64,000 nt of DNA from Streptomyces sp. BHT-5-2 (GTDB lineage Bacteria; Actinomycetota; Actinomycetes; Streptomycetales; Streptomycetaceae), in the NCBI RefSeq assembly GCF_019774615.1, contig NZ_CP081496.1, positions 2,046,001-2,110,000 of the forward strand. Reading direction: 5' to 3'. A program made the translations under genes and the position numbers. Of this stretch, positions 35,762 to 45,924 are shown piece after piece (position 1 is the stretch's first letter; every line of letters starts with the position of its first letter). Under the pieces are notes generated by a model. The model searched no databases and was not told the DNA's origin. It was given only the letters and a program-made list of their open reading frames with translations.

Positions 35762-36523
35762 ATGGCCACCGCACCGTACAAGCTGATCCTGCTCCGCCAC
35801 GGCGAGAGCGAGTGGAACGCGAAGAACCTGTTCACCGGCTGGGTGGACGTCAACCTCAACGAGAAGGGCGAGAAGGAGGCGGTCCGCGGCGGAGAGCTGC
35901 TCAAGGAGGCCGGCCTGCTCCCCGACGTCGTGCACACCTCCCTCCAGAAGCGCGCCATCCGCACCGCGCAGCTGTCCCTGGAGGCCGCCGACCGCCACTG
36001 GATCCCGGTCCACCGCACCTGGCGGCTGAACGAGCGCCACTACGGCGCGCTCCAGGGCAAGGACAAGGCACAGACCCTGGCCGAGTTCGGCGAGGAGCAG
36101 TTCATGCTCTGGCGCCGCTCCTACGACACCCCGCCGCCCGCCCTGGAGGACGGCACCGAGTTCTCCCAGAGCGACGACCCGCGCTACGCCTCGATCCCGC
36201 CGGAGCTGCGCCCGCGGACCGAGTGCCTCAAGGACGTCGTCGTCCGCATGCTCCCGTACTGGTACGACGGCATCGTCCCGGACCTGGTCGCCGGCCGCAC
36301 GGTGCTGGTCGCCGCCCACGGCAACAGCCTCCGCGCCCTGGTCAAGCACCTCGACCAGATCTCCGACGCGGACATCGCCGGCCTGAACATCCCCACCGGC
36401 ATCCCGCTCTCCTACGAGCTCGACGCCGACTTCCGCCCCGTCAACCCCGGCGGCACCTACCTCGACCCGGAGGCCGCCAAGGCCGCCATCGAGGCCGTGA
36501 AGAACCAGGGCAAGAAGAAGTAA
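35762..36523 (+). CDS. gpmA: 2,3-bisphosphoglycerate-dependent phosphoglycerate mutase
   Basis: 253 residues from ATG 35762. The phosphohistidine motif [10 protein letters not shown] (His13), the [11 protein letters not shown] segment and the second catalytic [15 protein letters not shown] match dPGM. It interconverts 3- and 2-phosphoglycerate in glycolysis using a phosphohistidine. TACGCT with seven bases to the ATG indicates a leaderless mRNA. A strong terminator follows at 36543-36580. The gene stands alone. Confidence 0.95.
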   Translation: MATAPYKLILLRHGESEWNAKNLFTGWVDVNLNEKGEKEAVRGGELLKEAGLLPDVVHTSLQKRAIRTAQLSLEAADRHWIPVHRTWRLNERHYGALQGKDKAQTLAEFGEEQFMLWRRSYDTPPPALEDGTEFSQSDDPRYASIPPELRPRTECLKDVVVRMLPYWYDGIVPDLVAGRTVLVAAHGNSLRALVKHLDQISDADIAGLNIPTGIPLSYELDADFRPVNPGGTYLDPEAAKAAIEAVKNQGKKK

Positions 36524-36542
36524 CCCAGCCCTGCACCCGCAG

Positions 36543-36580
36543 CCCCCGCCGCGGCCCGGTCGGGTCGTGGGCGGGGGTTT
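36543..36580 (+). terminator. Terminator of gpmA
   Basis: CCCCCGCC (36543-36550) pairs with GGCGGGGG (36570-36577), followed by TTT, 20 bp past the gpmA stop. Confidence 0.75.
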
Positions 36581-36642
36581 CGTGCCCCCGGCTCCGGGGA
36601 CGTGTGCTGCCTCTCCGAGGGACTTCCGGCCCGGGAGACGGC

Positions 36643-36687
36643 GCGGCCCCGGCCGGCCGATCAGGGCGATCGGCGAGCCGGGGCCGC
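36643..36687 (-). terminator. Terminator after the Cys-rich small gene
   Basis: GCGGCCCCGGC (36643-36653) pairs with GCCGGGGCCGC (36677-36687), 40 bp past the stop of the small gene on the minus strand. Confidence 0.65.
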
Positions 36688-36726
36688 GGTGTCACCGGTC
36701 CGTCGGGCCGCGGTGGGAGCCGCTCG

Positions 36727-36885
36727 TCAGCAGCTGCCGCCGCACTGGCACGGGCCGCCCGACTGGCAGCCGCAGCCACAGCCTGGTCCGCAACTGCATC
36801 CGCTGAGCAACGGGAGCAGCGGCCGACCGGCAGCCGTCGGCTCGGCCTGGGACGTGGGGTTCGGGGAGTCCGCCATGAGTGCCAT
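36727..36885 (-). CDS. Metallothionein-like Cys-rich mini-protein (52 aa)
   Basis: ATG 36885 has a perfect AGGAGG site seven bases upstream; a second ATG at 36876 gives 49 residues. The C-terminal part reads SGCSCGPGCGCGCQSGGPCQ and then CGGSC: eight cysteines in C-x-C and C-x2-3-C spacing with no aromatic residues, the pattern of metallothioneins. The N-terminal half is bland (MALMADSPNPTSQAEPTAAG). A TTGACG...TGCAAT promoter pair lies in the gap to phoU. It could bind Zn, Cu or Cd; it could also be a peptide natural-product precursor, but no modification enzyme is nearby. It lies downstream of phoU on the same strand. Confidence 0.75.
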   Translation of the reverse strand: MALMADSPNPTSQAEPTAAGRPLLPLLSGCSCGPGCGCGCQSGGPCQCGGSC

Positions 36886-36963
36886 CTATTCGCCTCCTAG
36901 GGGTCACCTGGTGCTTATTGCAAGCCCGGGTGCACAGGCGCGTCAACGGCGCGTGGGCGCACG

Positions 36964-37641
36964 TTACGCGCCCTCCACCGTCGCCGGCGAGCTGATCTCG
37001 TCGGCATGTTCGCCGGTCACGAGGTAGACGACGCGCTTGGCCACGGACACCGCGTGGTCCGCGAACCGCTCGTAGTAGCGGCCCAGCAGGGTCACGTCCA
37101 CGGCCGTCTCGATGCCGTGCTTCCACCGGTCGTCCATCAGGTGCTGGAACAGCGCGCGGTGGAGCAGGTCCATGGCGTCGTCGTCCTGCTCCAACTGCAG
37201 CGCGAGATCGACGTCCTTGGTGATGATGACCTCGCCGGCCTTGGCCATCAGGCGCTGCGCCAGCTGCCCCATCTCCAGGATGGTGGCGTGCAGGTCGCGC
37301 GGCACCGCCCGCTCCGGGAAGCGCAGCCGGGCCAGCTTGGCGACGTGCTGGGCCAGGTCGCCGGAGCGCTCCAGGTCGGCGCTCATCCGCAGGGAGGTGA
37401 CGACGATCCGCAGATCGGTGGCGACCGGCTGCTGGCGGGCGAGCAGGGCGATGGCCCGCGCCTCCAGGTCGCGCTGGAGGTCGTCGACCTTCTCGTCGGC
37501 GGCGATGACGTTTTCGGCCAGCTTCAGATCCGCGTCGAGTATCGCCGTGGTGGCGCGCCCGATCGCGGAGCCGACGAGCCGGGCCATCTCGACCAGGCCC
37601 TCGCTGATCGAGTCCAGCTCCTCGTGGTACGCGTCCCGCAT
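36964..37641 (-). CDS. phoU: Phosphate transport system regulator PhoU
   Basis: 225 residues from ATG 37641. Two PhoU repeats (each a three-helix bundle) are visible, with ERSGDLAQHVAKLARLRFPE and ERFADHAVSVAKRVVYLVTG, the ExxxD metal-binding motifs. PhoU couples the Pst transporter to PhoR and keeps it in the inactive state when phosphate is plentiful. It diverges from phoR-phoP across a 388-bp region with PHO boxes, as expected if PhoP regulates both. The metallothionein-like gene follows 78 bp downstream. Confidence 0.93.
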   Translation of the reverse strand: MRDAYHEELDSISEGLVEMARLVGSAIGRATTAILDADLKLAENVIAADEKVDDLQRDLEARAIALLARQQPVATDLRIVVTSLRMSADLERSGDLAQHVAKLARLRFPERAVPRDLHATILEMGQLAQRLMAKAGEVIITKDVDLALQLEQDDDAMDLLHRALFQHLMDDRWKHGIETAVDVTLLGRYYERFADHAVSVAKRVVYLVTGEHADEISSPATVEGA

Positions 37642-37842
37642 CAGTGACCTTCTCTCGCTTCGATGGTTCCGAGTGCTTCCGGGGGATTCCGGTGGTTCGG
37701 GGGATTCGGGGGATCGTGGCTCGTGGGGGGTGTGCGGTGCAGAGTGGGAGGTGGCCGCTGCGCCCACGCTCCCACGGACCGGCCGCCGGCAGCTCCCGCA
37801 CCCTCAATGTGCGGCCGGATCACGACCTGCGGTCCCATCCGG

Positions 37843-37956
37843 GGTGAACCACCGCCGTCCTGAAGGTGAATTCTGGGAGTCGCGGCCGAGGCCGCCAGGG
37901 CTCCGGCCCCGCCCCGCCGGCGCGATCGGTGAACCGTCACCGACGTCCCGGTGAAC
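37843..37956. promoter_or_regulatory. PHO boxes between phoU and phoR
   Basis: Four GGTGAA[C/T] half-sites at 37843, 37865, 37928 and 37950 (GTTCACC read on the minus strand) are arranged as two pairs. Within each pair the units lie exactly 22 bp (two helical turns) apart. This is the arrangement of PhoP-binding direct repeats. The remaining 37642-38029 region shows no gene. Confidence 0.75.
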
Positions 37957-38017
37957 TCTGGGCGAAGGGTGTCCGAGCAGCGCCTTCCAGCGCTGGGGGA
38001 GTGTCGGAACCGGCACA

Positions 38018-38023
38018 TACTCT
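38018..38023 (+). promoter_or_regulatory. -10 box of phoR (leaderless start)
   Basis: TACTCT lies six bases before the phoR ATG with no ribosome site between, so transcription should begin at or next to the start codon. Confidence 0.5.
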
Positions 38024-38029
38024 GGATTC

Positions 38030-39298
38030 ATGAACGTGGACGCGGCCGTCGCCGCGGTGGCAGCGATCGCCGGGCTCTGCACCGGCGTCTTCGCCATGCT
38101 GGCGTTCCGCTGGAGCGAGCGGGACCAGGCCAAGCCCACCCGTACGTCCCTGCACACCGAGGCGGTCCTGCCCCCCGGCGTCGACACCGTCCTGTCCGTG
38201 CTGCGCTCCTCCGCCGTCGTCCTCGACGAGGCCGACACGGTCGTCAAGGCCAGCTCCGCGGCGTACGCACTCGGGCTGGTCCGCGGCGGCCGGCTCGCCG
38301 TCGAGCCGATGCTCCAGATGGCCCGCGACACCCGCCGGGACGGCGAGATACGCCAGGTGGAGCTCGATCTGCCGCGGCGCGGCACCGGCCGCGGCGACGC
38401 GCTGGCGGTCTCCGCCCGGGTCGCCCCGCTCGGCTCCCGGTTGGTCCTGCTGCTGGTCGAGGACCTCACCGAGGCCCGCCGCATCGAGGCGGTCCGCCGG
38501 GACTTCGTCGCCAACGTCAGCCATGAGCTCAAGACCCCGGTCGGCGCCCTCTCGCTCCTCTCCGAGGCCGTGATGGACGCCAGCGACGACCCCGAGGCCG
38601 TCACCCGCTTCGCCGGCCGCATGCAGAACGAGGCCACCCGCCTGACCAACCTCGTCCAGGAGCTGATCGACCTCTCCCGGGTGCAGAACGACGACCCGCT
38701 GGAGGACTCCGAGTCCGTCCCGGTCGACGAACTGGTCGCCGAGGCGGTCGACCGCTGCCGCCAGCAGGCCGGCACCAAGCAGATCACCATCGCCGCCGGA
38801 GGCACCGGCGACCTCACCGTCTGGGGCAACCGCGGCCAGCTCGCCGCCGCCCTGGGCAACCTCGTCGAGAACGCCGTGAACTACTCCCCGGCGCGCACCC
38901 GCGTCGGGATCGCCGGCCGACGGGTCTCCGCCCCCGGCGGCGACTTGATCGAGATCGCGGTCACCGACCAGGGCATCGGGATATCCGAAAAGGACCGCGA
39001 CCGCATCTTCGAGCGGTTCTACCGCGTGGACCCGGCGCGTTCCCGCGCCACCGGCGGGACCGGCCTCGGCCTCGCCATCGTCAAGCACGTGGCCGCCTCG
39101 CACGGCGGGGAGGTCACGGTGTGGAGCGCTGAGGGACAGGGCTCCACCTTCACCCTGCGTCTCCCCGAGGCCGGCACCGTACGCAACCGCGAACGGCACC
39201 CGGACCTCACCACCGAGGGCCTCGACGACGAGGACCGCCCGTACGAGACCTTCAACGACCCGCTCCCAGCTCACCCAGCCCCGGAGGTCCTTCCGTGA
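38030..39298 (+). CDS. phoR: Phosphate sensor kinase PhoR
   Basis: 422 residues. One N-terminal membrane helix (AVAAIAGLCTGVFAMLAFRW) anchors it, followed by a PAS-like region, then the H-box with His165 (ANVSHELKTPVGAL). The ATPase part has an N-box (ALGNLVENAVNYSP) and G-boxes (DQGIGISEKD, TGLGLAIVKH). The short N-terminus without a large outside loop fits a sensor that receives its signal from the Pst-PhoU complex. The end overlaps phoP by four bases. Confidence 0.94.
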   Translation: MNVDAAVAAVAAIAGLCTGVFAMLAFRWSERDQAKPTRTSLHTEAVLPPGVDTVLSVLRSSAVVLDEADTVVKASSAAYALGLVRGGRLAVEPMLQMARDTRRDGEIRQVELDLPRRGTGRGDALAVSARVAPLGSRLVLLLVEDLTEARRIEAVRRDFVANVSHELKTPVGALSLLSEAVMDASDDPEAVTRFAGRMQNEATRLTNLVQELIDLSRVQNDDPLEDSESVPVDELVAEAVDRCRQQAGTKQITIAAGGTGDLTVWGNRGQLAAALGNLVENAVNYSPARTRVGIAGRRVSAPGGDLIEIAVTDQGIGISEKDRDRIFERFYRVDPARSRATGGTGLGLAIVKHVAASHGGEVTVWSAEGQGSTFTLRLPEAGTVRNRERHPDLTTEGLDDEDRPYETFNDPLPAHPAPEVLP

Positions 39299-39975
39299 CC
39301 CGAGTGCTCGTCGTCGAGGACGAGGAATCGTTCAGCGACGCACTGTCGTACATGCTCCGCAAGGAGGGCTTCGAGGTCGCCGTGGCGGCCACCGGCCCCG
39401 ACGGCCTGGACGAGTTCGAGCGCAACGGCGCCGACCTCGTCCTGCTGGACCTGATGCTGCCGGGCCTGCCCGGCACCGAGGTCTGCCGCCAGCTGCGCGG
39501 CCGCTCCAACGTCCCGGTCATCATGGTGACCGCCAAGGACAGCGAGATCGACAAGGTCGTCGGTCTCGAAATAGGAGCCGACGACTACGTCACCAAGCCC
39601 TTCTCCTCGCGCGAACTGGTCGCCCGGATCCGCGCCGTGCTGCGCCGCCGCGGCGAGCCGGAGGAAGTCGCCCCGCAGGCCCTGGAGGCCGGCCCGGTCC
39701 GGATGGACGTGGACCGCCACGTCGTCACGGTCTCCGGCGGCAAGGTGGACCTGCCGCTCAAGGAGTTCGACCTCCTGGAGATGCTGCTGCGCAACGCCGG
39801 CCGGGTGCTGACCCGCATGCAGCTGATCGACCGTGTCTGGGGCGCCGACTACGTGGGCGACACCAAGACCCTCGACGTCCATGTGAAGCGGCTGCGCGCC
39901 AAGATCGAGCCCGACCCGGGGGCCCCGCGCTATCTGGTGACGGTCCGCGGCCTGGGCTACAAGTTCGAGCCGTAG
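39295..39975 (+). CDS. phoP: Phosphate response regulator PhoP
   Basis: 226 residues, GTG start overlapping the phoR stop. Phospho-acceptor Asp52 in VLLDLMLPGLPG, the KDSEIDK and VTKPFSS segments, and a winged helix (LPLKEFDLLEMLLRNAGRVL, TLDVHVKRLRAKIEPD). PhoP activates phosphate-scavenging genes and represses antibiotic and nitrogen genes, crosstalking with GlnR. Its probable targets in this window are ppk, phoU and the phoR-phoP operon itself. A perfect bidirectional hairpin follows. Confidence 0.95.
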   Translation: MTRVLVVEDEESFSDALSYMLRKEGFEVAVAATGPDGLDEFERNGADLVLLDLMLPGLPGTEVCRQLRGRSNVPVIMVTAKDSEIDKVVGLEIGADDYVTKPFSSRELVARIRAVLRRRGEPEEVAPQALEAGPVRMDVDRHVVTVSGGKVDLPLKEFDLLEMLLRNAGRVLTRMQLIDRVWGADYVGDTKTLDVHVKRLRAKIEPDPGAPRYLVTVRGLGYKFEP

Positions 39976-39999
39976 GCCGCCGCCCGCGAGCGATCTGCG

Positions 40000-40038
40000 T
40001 GAAGGGGCGCCCCTCCCGACCGGAGGGGCGCCCCTTCA
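40000..40038. terminator. Bidirectional hairpin after phoP
   Basis: A perfect 17-bp stem: TGAAGGGGCGCCCCTCC at 40000-40016 pairs with 40022-40038, with a five-base loop. It separates phoP from the convergent lipoprotein gene. Confidence 0.85.
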
Positions 40039-40054
40039 CCTGTTGCTGCGGGCC

Positions 40055-40672
40055 TCAGTGGCCGGCGTGCGCCGACTCCGAGGGCGAGGCGGAGCCCGAC
40101 GGGGAGGCCGAGCCCGAGGGGCTGGCCGACTCCGAGGGCTTGCCGCTCGCGGAGGTGGACGGCTGCGGCGTCACCGACGGACCGTAGCTCTCGAAGATGT
40201 TCTTCGCCGGGACGACGAAGGCGCTCAGCTTCACCTTGCCGGTGGAGTTGAAGGTGAAGGTCAGCGGCTGGGCGTTGCCGTCCTGGACGGCCTCCCGGCC
40301 GCTCTCCAGGAGGGCGCTGGCGTTGCCCTTGCCGCCGATCACGACGGACCCGCCGGCCGGCACGGTGATCTTGCCGGGCGACAGCTTGGCCGACTGGCCG
40401 GTGCCGTCGACCGCGATCCCGGTCAGCTGCTGGTCCTTGTCGCCGGAGTTGAACACCGTCGCGGTGATCGCGGCCGGCCCCGTTGCGTTGACGTCGGGCT
40501 GGGTGACGACGTTGGCGTTCTGGACCTTGATCGTGCCGACGCTGATCTCGGCGTTGTCCGGCTTGACCCCCAGCGTCTGGGCGTCGTTCCCGGCAGCGCA
40601 CGCGGACAGGGTGGCGATCGACAGCGAGAGGGCGGTGGCGGCGAGGACGCCGCGTCGAAGGCTGCGGCTCAC
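40055..40672 (-). CDS. Secreted lipoprotein
   Basis: 205 residues. A lipoprotein signal (LRRGVLAATALSLSIATLSA followed by C) ends in the lipobox LSAC. The mature part is an immunoglobulin-like beta sandwich (KVQNANVVTQPDVNATGPAA, then KLSPGKITVPAGGSVVIGGK) and ends in a Ser/Pro-rich tail with repeated SASPSGSASPSGSASPSESA. Similar lipoproteins near phoP-carD are of unknown function; by fold they may bind metal or have a cell-wall role. It converges with phoP and diverges from carD across 833 bp. Confidence 0.82.
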   Translation of the reverse strand: MSRSLRRGVLAATALSLSIATLSACAAGNDAQTLGVKPDNAEISVGTIKVQNANVVTQPDVNATGPAAITATVFNSGDKDQQLTGIAVDGTGQSAKLSPGKITVPAGGSVVIGGKGNASALLESGREAVQDGNAQPLTFTFNSTGKVKLSAFVVPAKNIFESYGPSVTPQPSTSASGKPSESASPSGSASPSGSASPSESAHAGH

Positions 40673-41505
40673 GGCGGCGGCATCTCCTTGACGAGCTACG
40701 GCGGCCGAACGTTCGTGCCCGGTCGCGGATGGACGGCTGGGGCGGGCCCTGCGTACGCGTCATGGCGACGGGCACGTAAAGCCGCCCTAAGGGTTGGTCA
40801 GCGCCGCTAGGTTACCGAGCCGTCCTCGCGGTCCCGCACCCGACCCGCCCCCTGCGCGATCACGCGGCCGCCGCCCGGCCCGGTCCGCCCGAGGCGGGGA
40901 CGCCGGGCGGACGGTCCGGACCCCCCCCGGCTCGCGATTTCCGGTGCCCGGCCCCGGCCCCGGTCCGGATCCCGTCCCCGCTGTCGATCTCGGGGGCGAT
41001 CTCGGCGTCGATCTCGTCGGGAACTCGTCCCGGATCCCGCCGACGATCTCCGGAGAACGGGTCCGGAGAACGGGGAGGCATATTCGGCATGCGGCTGTTC
41101 GAGTGGTGGCCAGGGTGTTTCCCCCTGTGAAAAGCGGTATTCACAAGGAATGCACATGCCGCCCGAAATTGATCACACACCGGCACGCGGGAGTGTTGAT
41201 CAATTCCGGGAATCGCGCCCGAGTCGCCCCAAGCGTCCGAACGGAGTAGCGGAACTCGCTCATGAGGATCGGTGCAAATCGGGACGTTCGGCTCATTGAT
41301 CATTGAGTTTCCGGTGTGCGGCGGGCGGCATTCCGGGTGCCCGAGAAGCGCCTCCGACCTGCGAATACCTGGGCCGCGGCCCCCTGCGCAGCACGTCACG
41401 GGCGCTGTTGTCAAGCCCCGAGATATGCCCTGACCTGCGAAAACGCCATTCAGAACGGCCCGTTCCCGTGTTAGCATGGATAGCCACGGAAGGGGTACCT
41501 GTCAC
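40673..41505. other. Long gap with AT-richer, inverted-repeat region before carD
   Basis: 833 bp with no gene that I can support. From about 41090 to 41330 the base composition is clearly less GC-rich than the rest. It holds the inverted repeat at 41162-41210 and a further TGATCA copy (41297-41310). The carD promoter probably lies near TTAGCATGGATAG (41470-41483). Confidence 0.6.
41162..41210. promoter_or_regulatory. 14-bp inverted repeat with TGATCA cores
   Basis: CCCGAAATTGATCA (41162-41175) and the complement of CCCGGAATTGATCA (41197-41210) face each other with a 21-bp spacer. They match at 13 of 14 positions. Such long AT-core inverted repeats are rare here and suggest a dimeric regulator site or a cruciform. 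Confidence 0.6.
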
Positions 41506-41988
41506 ATGACGTTCAAGGTTGGCGACACCGTGGTCTATCCCCATCACGGGGCCGCGCTGATCGAGGCCATCGAAACTCGCCAGATCAAAGGCGTGGACAA
41601 GACCTACTTGGTGCTGAAGGTCGCCCAGGGCGACTTGACTGTTCGTGTGCCAGCGGACAACGCGGAGTTCGTCGGCGTACGCGACGTGGTTGGTCAGGAC
41701 GGGCTGGACCGGGTCTTCGAGGTGCTGCGTGCACCGTATGCCGAGGAGCCGACGAACTGGTCCCGTCGCTACAAGGCAAATCTCGAGAAGCTCGCCTCCG
41801 GCGATGTGATCAAGGTCGCCGAGGTCGTGCGCGACCTGTGGCGGCGTGAGCGGGAGCGCGGCCTCTCCGCCGGTGAGAAGCGGATGCTCGCCAAGGCCCG
41901 CCAGATCCTGGTGAGCGAGCTCGCCCTCGCGGAGAACACCAACGAGGACAAGGCCGAGGCCCTGCTCGACGAGGTCCTCGCGTCCTGA
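41506..41988 (+). CDS. carD: CarD family transcription regulator
   Basis: 160 residues from ATG 41506 ([20 protein letters not shown]). The N-terminal RNA polymerase interaction domain (residues 1-55) and the C-terminal helical DNA-binding domain with the conserved [16 protein letters not shown] segment are both complete. CarD binds the RNAP beta subunit and stabilises open complexes at rRNA and other promoters, and is essential in mycobacteria. The ispD-ispF pair follows on the same strand, as in other actinobacteria. Confidence 0.95.
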   Translation: MTFKVGDTVVYPHHGAALIEAIETRQIKGVDKTYLVLKVAQGDLTVRVPADNAEFVGVRDVVGQDGLDRVFEVLRAPYAEEPTNWSRRYKANLEKLASGDVIKVAEVVRDLWRRERERGLSAGEKRMLAKARQILVSELALAENTNEDKAEALLDEVLAS

Positions 41989-42399
41989 CGACGCGCACGC
42001 CGACTGCGACGGGCAAGAACGACGACGCAGCAGCAACGCAACAATGCCGCGGTGCCCGAGTGACGACCGCCTCCCGAAGCGGAGGGTCTGTTGCCGGGCG
42101 CTGCGGCATATCTGCGGGCTGTGGTGTATCTGCGAGGGACCTGTCCGCGGGTGGTGCGGGGGAAGGCCGGACACCGAGCCGGCGGCTTCCTCGCTGAAGC
42201 CCGCCGGGCGCTCCCCGGACTCGACGAGCGGGGAAGCCTCTGGTGGCGTGCCGGGCTCGGGCTGCTGCCCCGACCGGCGTCACGGAAGGGTTCCGGTCAA
42301 GGCGTGACGCCCGGCACTCCCCAGGCCATACCCACCTCGCCCGAGGAAACAAACCTGTCTGCCCCAATTCCGGGCTCGCCCGGACTTCCGGAGCCATCG
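41989..42399. other. Gap between carD and ispD
   Basis: 411 bp. The ispD frame stays open through part of it (from 42091) but the residues are not protein-like, so I treat it as leader. No clear hairpin or operator is seen. Confidence 0.4.
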
Positions 42400-43161
42400 A
42401 TGTCAGATCCTTCTCCCCCGGCCCGCACCACTCCGGCACGCACCGCGGCGGTCATCCCCGCCGCCGGCCGCGGTGTCCGGCTCGGTCCCGGCACCCCCAA
42501 GGCGCTGCGCACCCTCGGCGGCACCCCGATGCTGGTCCACGCGGTCCGCGCGATGGCCGCCTCGCGCGCCGTGACACACCTCGTCGTGGTCGCCCCGCCG
42601 GACGGCGCCGACGAGGTGCGCCGCCTGCTCGACGCCCACCCGCTCGCCGACCGCACCGAGCTGACCGTGGTCCCCGGCGGCGCCACCCGCCAGGAGTCGG
42701 TCCGGCTCGGGCTCGCCGCGCTGCCGGACGGCATCGACGTGGTGCTGGTCCACGACGCGGCCCGGCCGCTGGTCCCGGTCGAGACCGTGGACGCGGTCAT
42801 CGAGGCGGTCCGCGCCGGCGCCCCGGCCGTGGTCCCCGCGCTGCCGCTGGCCGACACCGTCAAGCAGGTCGAACCGCGGCCCCAGGGCGCACCGGAACCG
42901 GTGGTCGGCACCCCGGAGCGGTCGCAGCTGCGCGCCGTGCAGACCCCGCAGGGCTTCGACCTGCCGACGCTGCTCAAGGCGCACCGGGCCGTCGTCGAGG
43001 GCGAGGGTGCCACCGACGACGCCGGGCTGGTGGAGCGGCTCGGGGAGCCGGTGGTGCTCGTCCCGGGCCACGAGGAGGCGTTCAAGGTGACCCGGCCGCT
43101 GGACCTCGTCCTGGCCGAGGCCGTACTCGCCCGCAGGAGGGCCACCGATGGCTATGTCTGA
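42400..43161 (+). CDS. ispD: 2-C-methyl-D-erythritol 4-phosphate cytidylyltransferase
   Basis: 253 residues from ATG 42400 ([20 protein letters not shown]). CTP-binding loop [40 protein letters not shown] and [16 protein letters not shown] are the IspD motifs; the catalytic Arg and Lys sit in the first loop. It makes CDP-methylerythritol in the MEP isoprenoid pathway. The frame reads upstream to about 42091 but IspD homologs do not need it. It overlaps ispF by 14 bases. Confidence 0.93.
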   Translation: MSDPSPPARTTPARTAAVIPAAGRGVRLGPGTPKALRTLGGTPMLVHAVRAMAASRAVTHLVVVAPPDGADEVRRLLDAHPLADRTELTVVPGGATRQESVRLGLAALPDGIDVVLVHDAARPLVPVETVDAVIEAVRAGAPAVVPALPLADTVKQVEPRPQGAPEPVVGTPERSQLRAVQTPQGFDLPTLLKAHRAVVEGEGATDDAGLVERLGEPVVLVPGHEEAFKVTRPLDLVLAEAVLARRRATDGYV

Positions 43162-43678
43162 CCCGTCCGCGCAGCCGGTTGCCGCGCTGCCCGGCATCCC
43201 CCTCGTCGGGGTCGGCACCGACGTGCACGCCTTCGAGCAGGGGCGCGAGCTGTGGTGCGCCGGGCTGCTCTGGGACGCCGCGGAGAGCGACGGCTACGGC
43301 CTGGCCGGGCACAGCGACGGCGACGTGGCCGCGCACGCCGCCTGCGACGCGCTGTTCTCCGCGGCCGGCATCGGCGACCTCGGCGCGCACTTCGGCACCT
43401 CCCGCCCGGAGTGGTCCGGCGCCTCCGGCGTGACGCTGCTGGCCGAGGCGGCCCGGATCGTCCGCGCCGAGGGCTTCGCCATCGGCAACGTCGCGGTGCA
43501 GGTCATCGGCGTCCGCCCGAAGGTCGGCAAGCGCCGGGCCGAGGCGCAGCGGGCGCTGTCGGCGGCCGTCGGGGCGCCGGTCTCGGTCTCCGGCACGACG
43601 ACCGACGGGCTGGGGCTGACCGGCCGTGCCGAGGGGCTGGCCGCGATCGCCACCGCCCTGGTGGTGCGCACCGGCTGA
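43148..43678 (+). CDS. ispF: 2-C-methyl-D-erythritol 2,4-cyclodiphosphate synthase
   Basis: 176 residues. The zinc-binding motif [13 protein letters not shown], then [20 protein letters not shown] and [16 protein letters not shown] are hallmarks of IspF. It closes the cyclodiphosphate ring in the MEP pathway, using the CDP-ME2P made downstream of IspD. The 14-base overlap with ispD suggests translational coupling. Confidence 0.95.
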   Translation: MAMSDPSAQPVAALPGIPLVGVGTDVHAFEQGRELWCAGLLWDAAESDGYGLAGHSDGDVAAHAACDALFSAAGIGDLGAHFGTSRPEWSGASGVTLLAEAARIVRAEGFAIGNVAVQVIGVRPKVGKRRAEAQRALSAAVGAPVSVSGTTTDGLGLTGRAEGLAAIATALVVRTG

Positions 43679-43831
43679 GGGAGCCGGGCGGGCCGGAACG
43701 ATCCCTTCCGCCGATTGGCCGCACCGCGCGGGAATGCCGGGCGCCACAAGGGCGTTGGGCCGGAAACGGGGTACTCGTCTTCAGCAGAAGCCATCGGAAG
43801 CCATCGGTTCGGCCCTCGGGAAGGATCCTTC

Positions 43832-44236
43832 GTGACTGCAACGCTCTCCGACAAGCTCAAGGAGCTGCTCGACTCTCCCGTCTTCGTGACGGTGGGGACG
43901 ATCCAGCCGGACGGCAGCCCCCAGCTGTCCCCGGTCTGGGTCAAACGGGACGGTGACGACCTGCTGATCTCGACGACCGTCGGCCGCCGCAAGGAGCGGA
44001 ACATCCGCCGCGACCCCCGGGTCTCGGTCGTCCTCCAGCCCTTCGACGCGCCGTACGGCTACGCCGAGATCCGCGGCACCGCCACCCTCAGCACCGAGGG
44101 CGGCCAGGAGCTGATCGACGAGCTGTCGAGGAAGTACACCGGCAAGTCGTACGCGGAGTTCAACCCGGCCTCGGCCGACGACGACCAGCGGGTCGTGGTC
44201 CGGATCACCCCGCGGAAGGTGGTCGGCCGGATCTGA
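43832..44236 (+). CDS. PPOX-class F420-dependent oxidoreductase
   Basis: 134 residues from GTG 43832, with AAGGA upstream. The split beta-barrel FMN/F420 fold is evident: LKELLDSPVFVTVGTIQPDG, SPVWVKRDGDDLLISTTVGR and VVLQPFDAPYGYAEIRGTAT. The family uses coenzyme F420 or FMN, often to reduce heme, biliverdin-like or nitroaromatic compounds; the substrate here is unknown. It follows ispF by 153 bp and ends at the hairpin at 44245. Confidence 0.85.
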   Translation: MTATLSDKLKELLDSPVFVTVGTIQPDGSPQLSPVWVKRDGDDLLISTTVGRRKERNIRRDPRVSVVLQPFDAPYGYAEIRGTATLSTEGGQELIDELSRKYTGKSYAEFNPASADDDQRVVVRITPRKVVGRI

Positions 44237-44244
44237 GCCTCCGT

Positions 44245-44272
44245 CCCGGGCGGCGGAATCCCGCCGCCCGGG
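44245..44272 (+). terminator. Terminator of the PPOX gene
   Basis: A perfect 12-bp hairpin CCCGGGCGGCGG (44245-44256), loop AATC, complement 44261-44272, nine bases past the stop. Confidence 0.8.
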
Positions 44273-44377
44273 AGGAATCCGTACGGATCGAGCGGCGAAC
44301 CGGGCGGCCGCGACGCTTCCGTGTCCCCGTGCTCCACAGGGCACGGGGCACTCCCGCGTTCCGACTACCCTGGTCCC

Positions 44378-45772
<1,395 letters not shown>

Positions 45773-45924
45773 GTCCGGCCCCGGGGCCCGCCCCGGGGAC
45801 CGGCCGCACCCCCGGCCACCAGCCGGATTCGCCCTTCCCGGTGGCTGCGGGCGACACTCAATCCATACGTACGTACCCACTCCACGTCGCGAGACGTCGA
45901 GAGCAGTGAAGAAACAGGTGACCC

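Noticed and set aside
40794..41249. Short plus-strand frame in the gap before carD
   Set aside because: Residues are Arg/Pro/Gly low complexity, no ribosome site, and the 3' part is an AT-rich repeat region.
42091..42399. N-terminal extension of IspD
   Set aside because: The residues are Arg/Gly/Pro-rich and IspD does not need them; the ATG at 42400 precedes the CTP loop at the usual distance.
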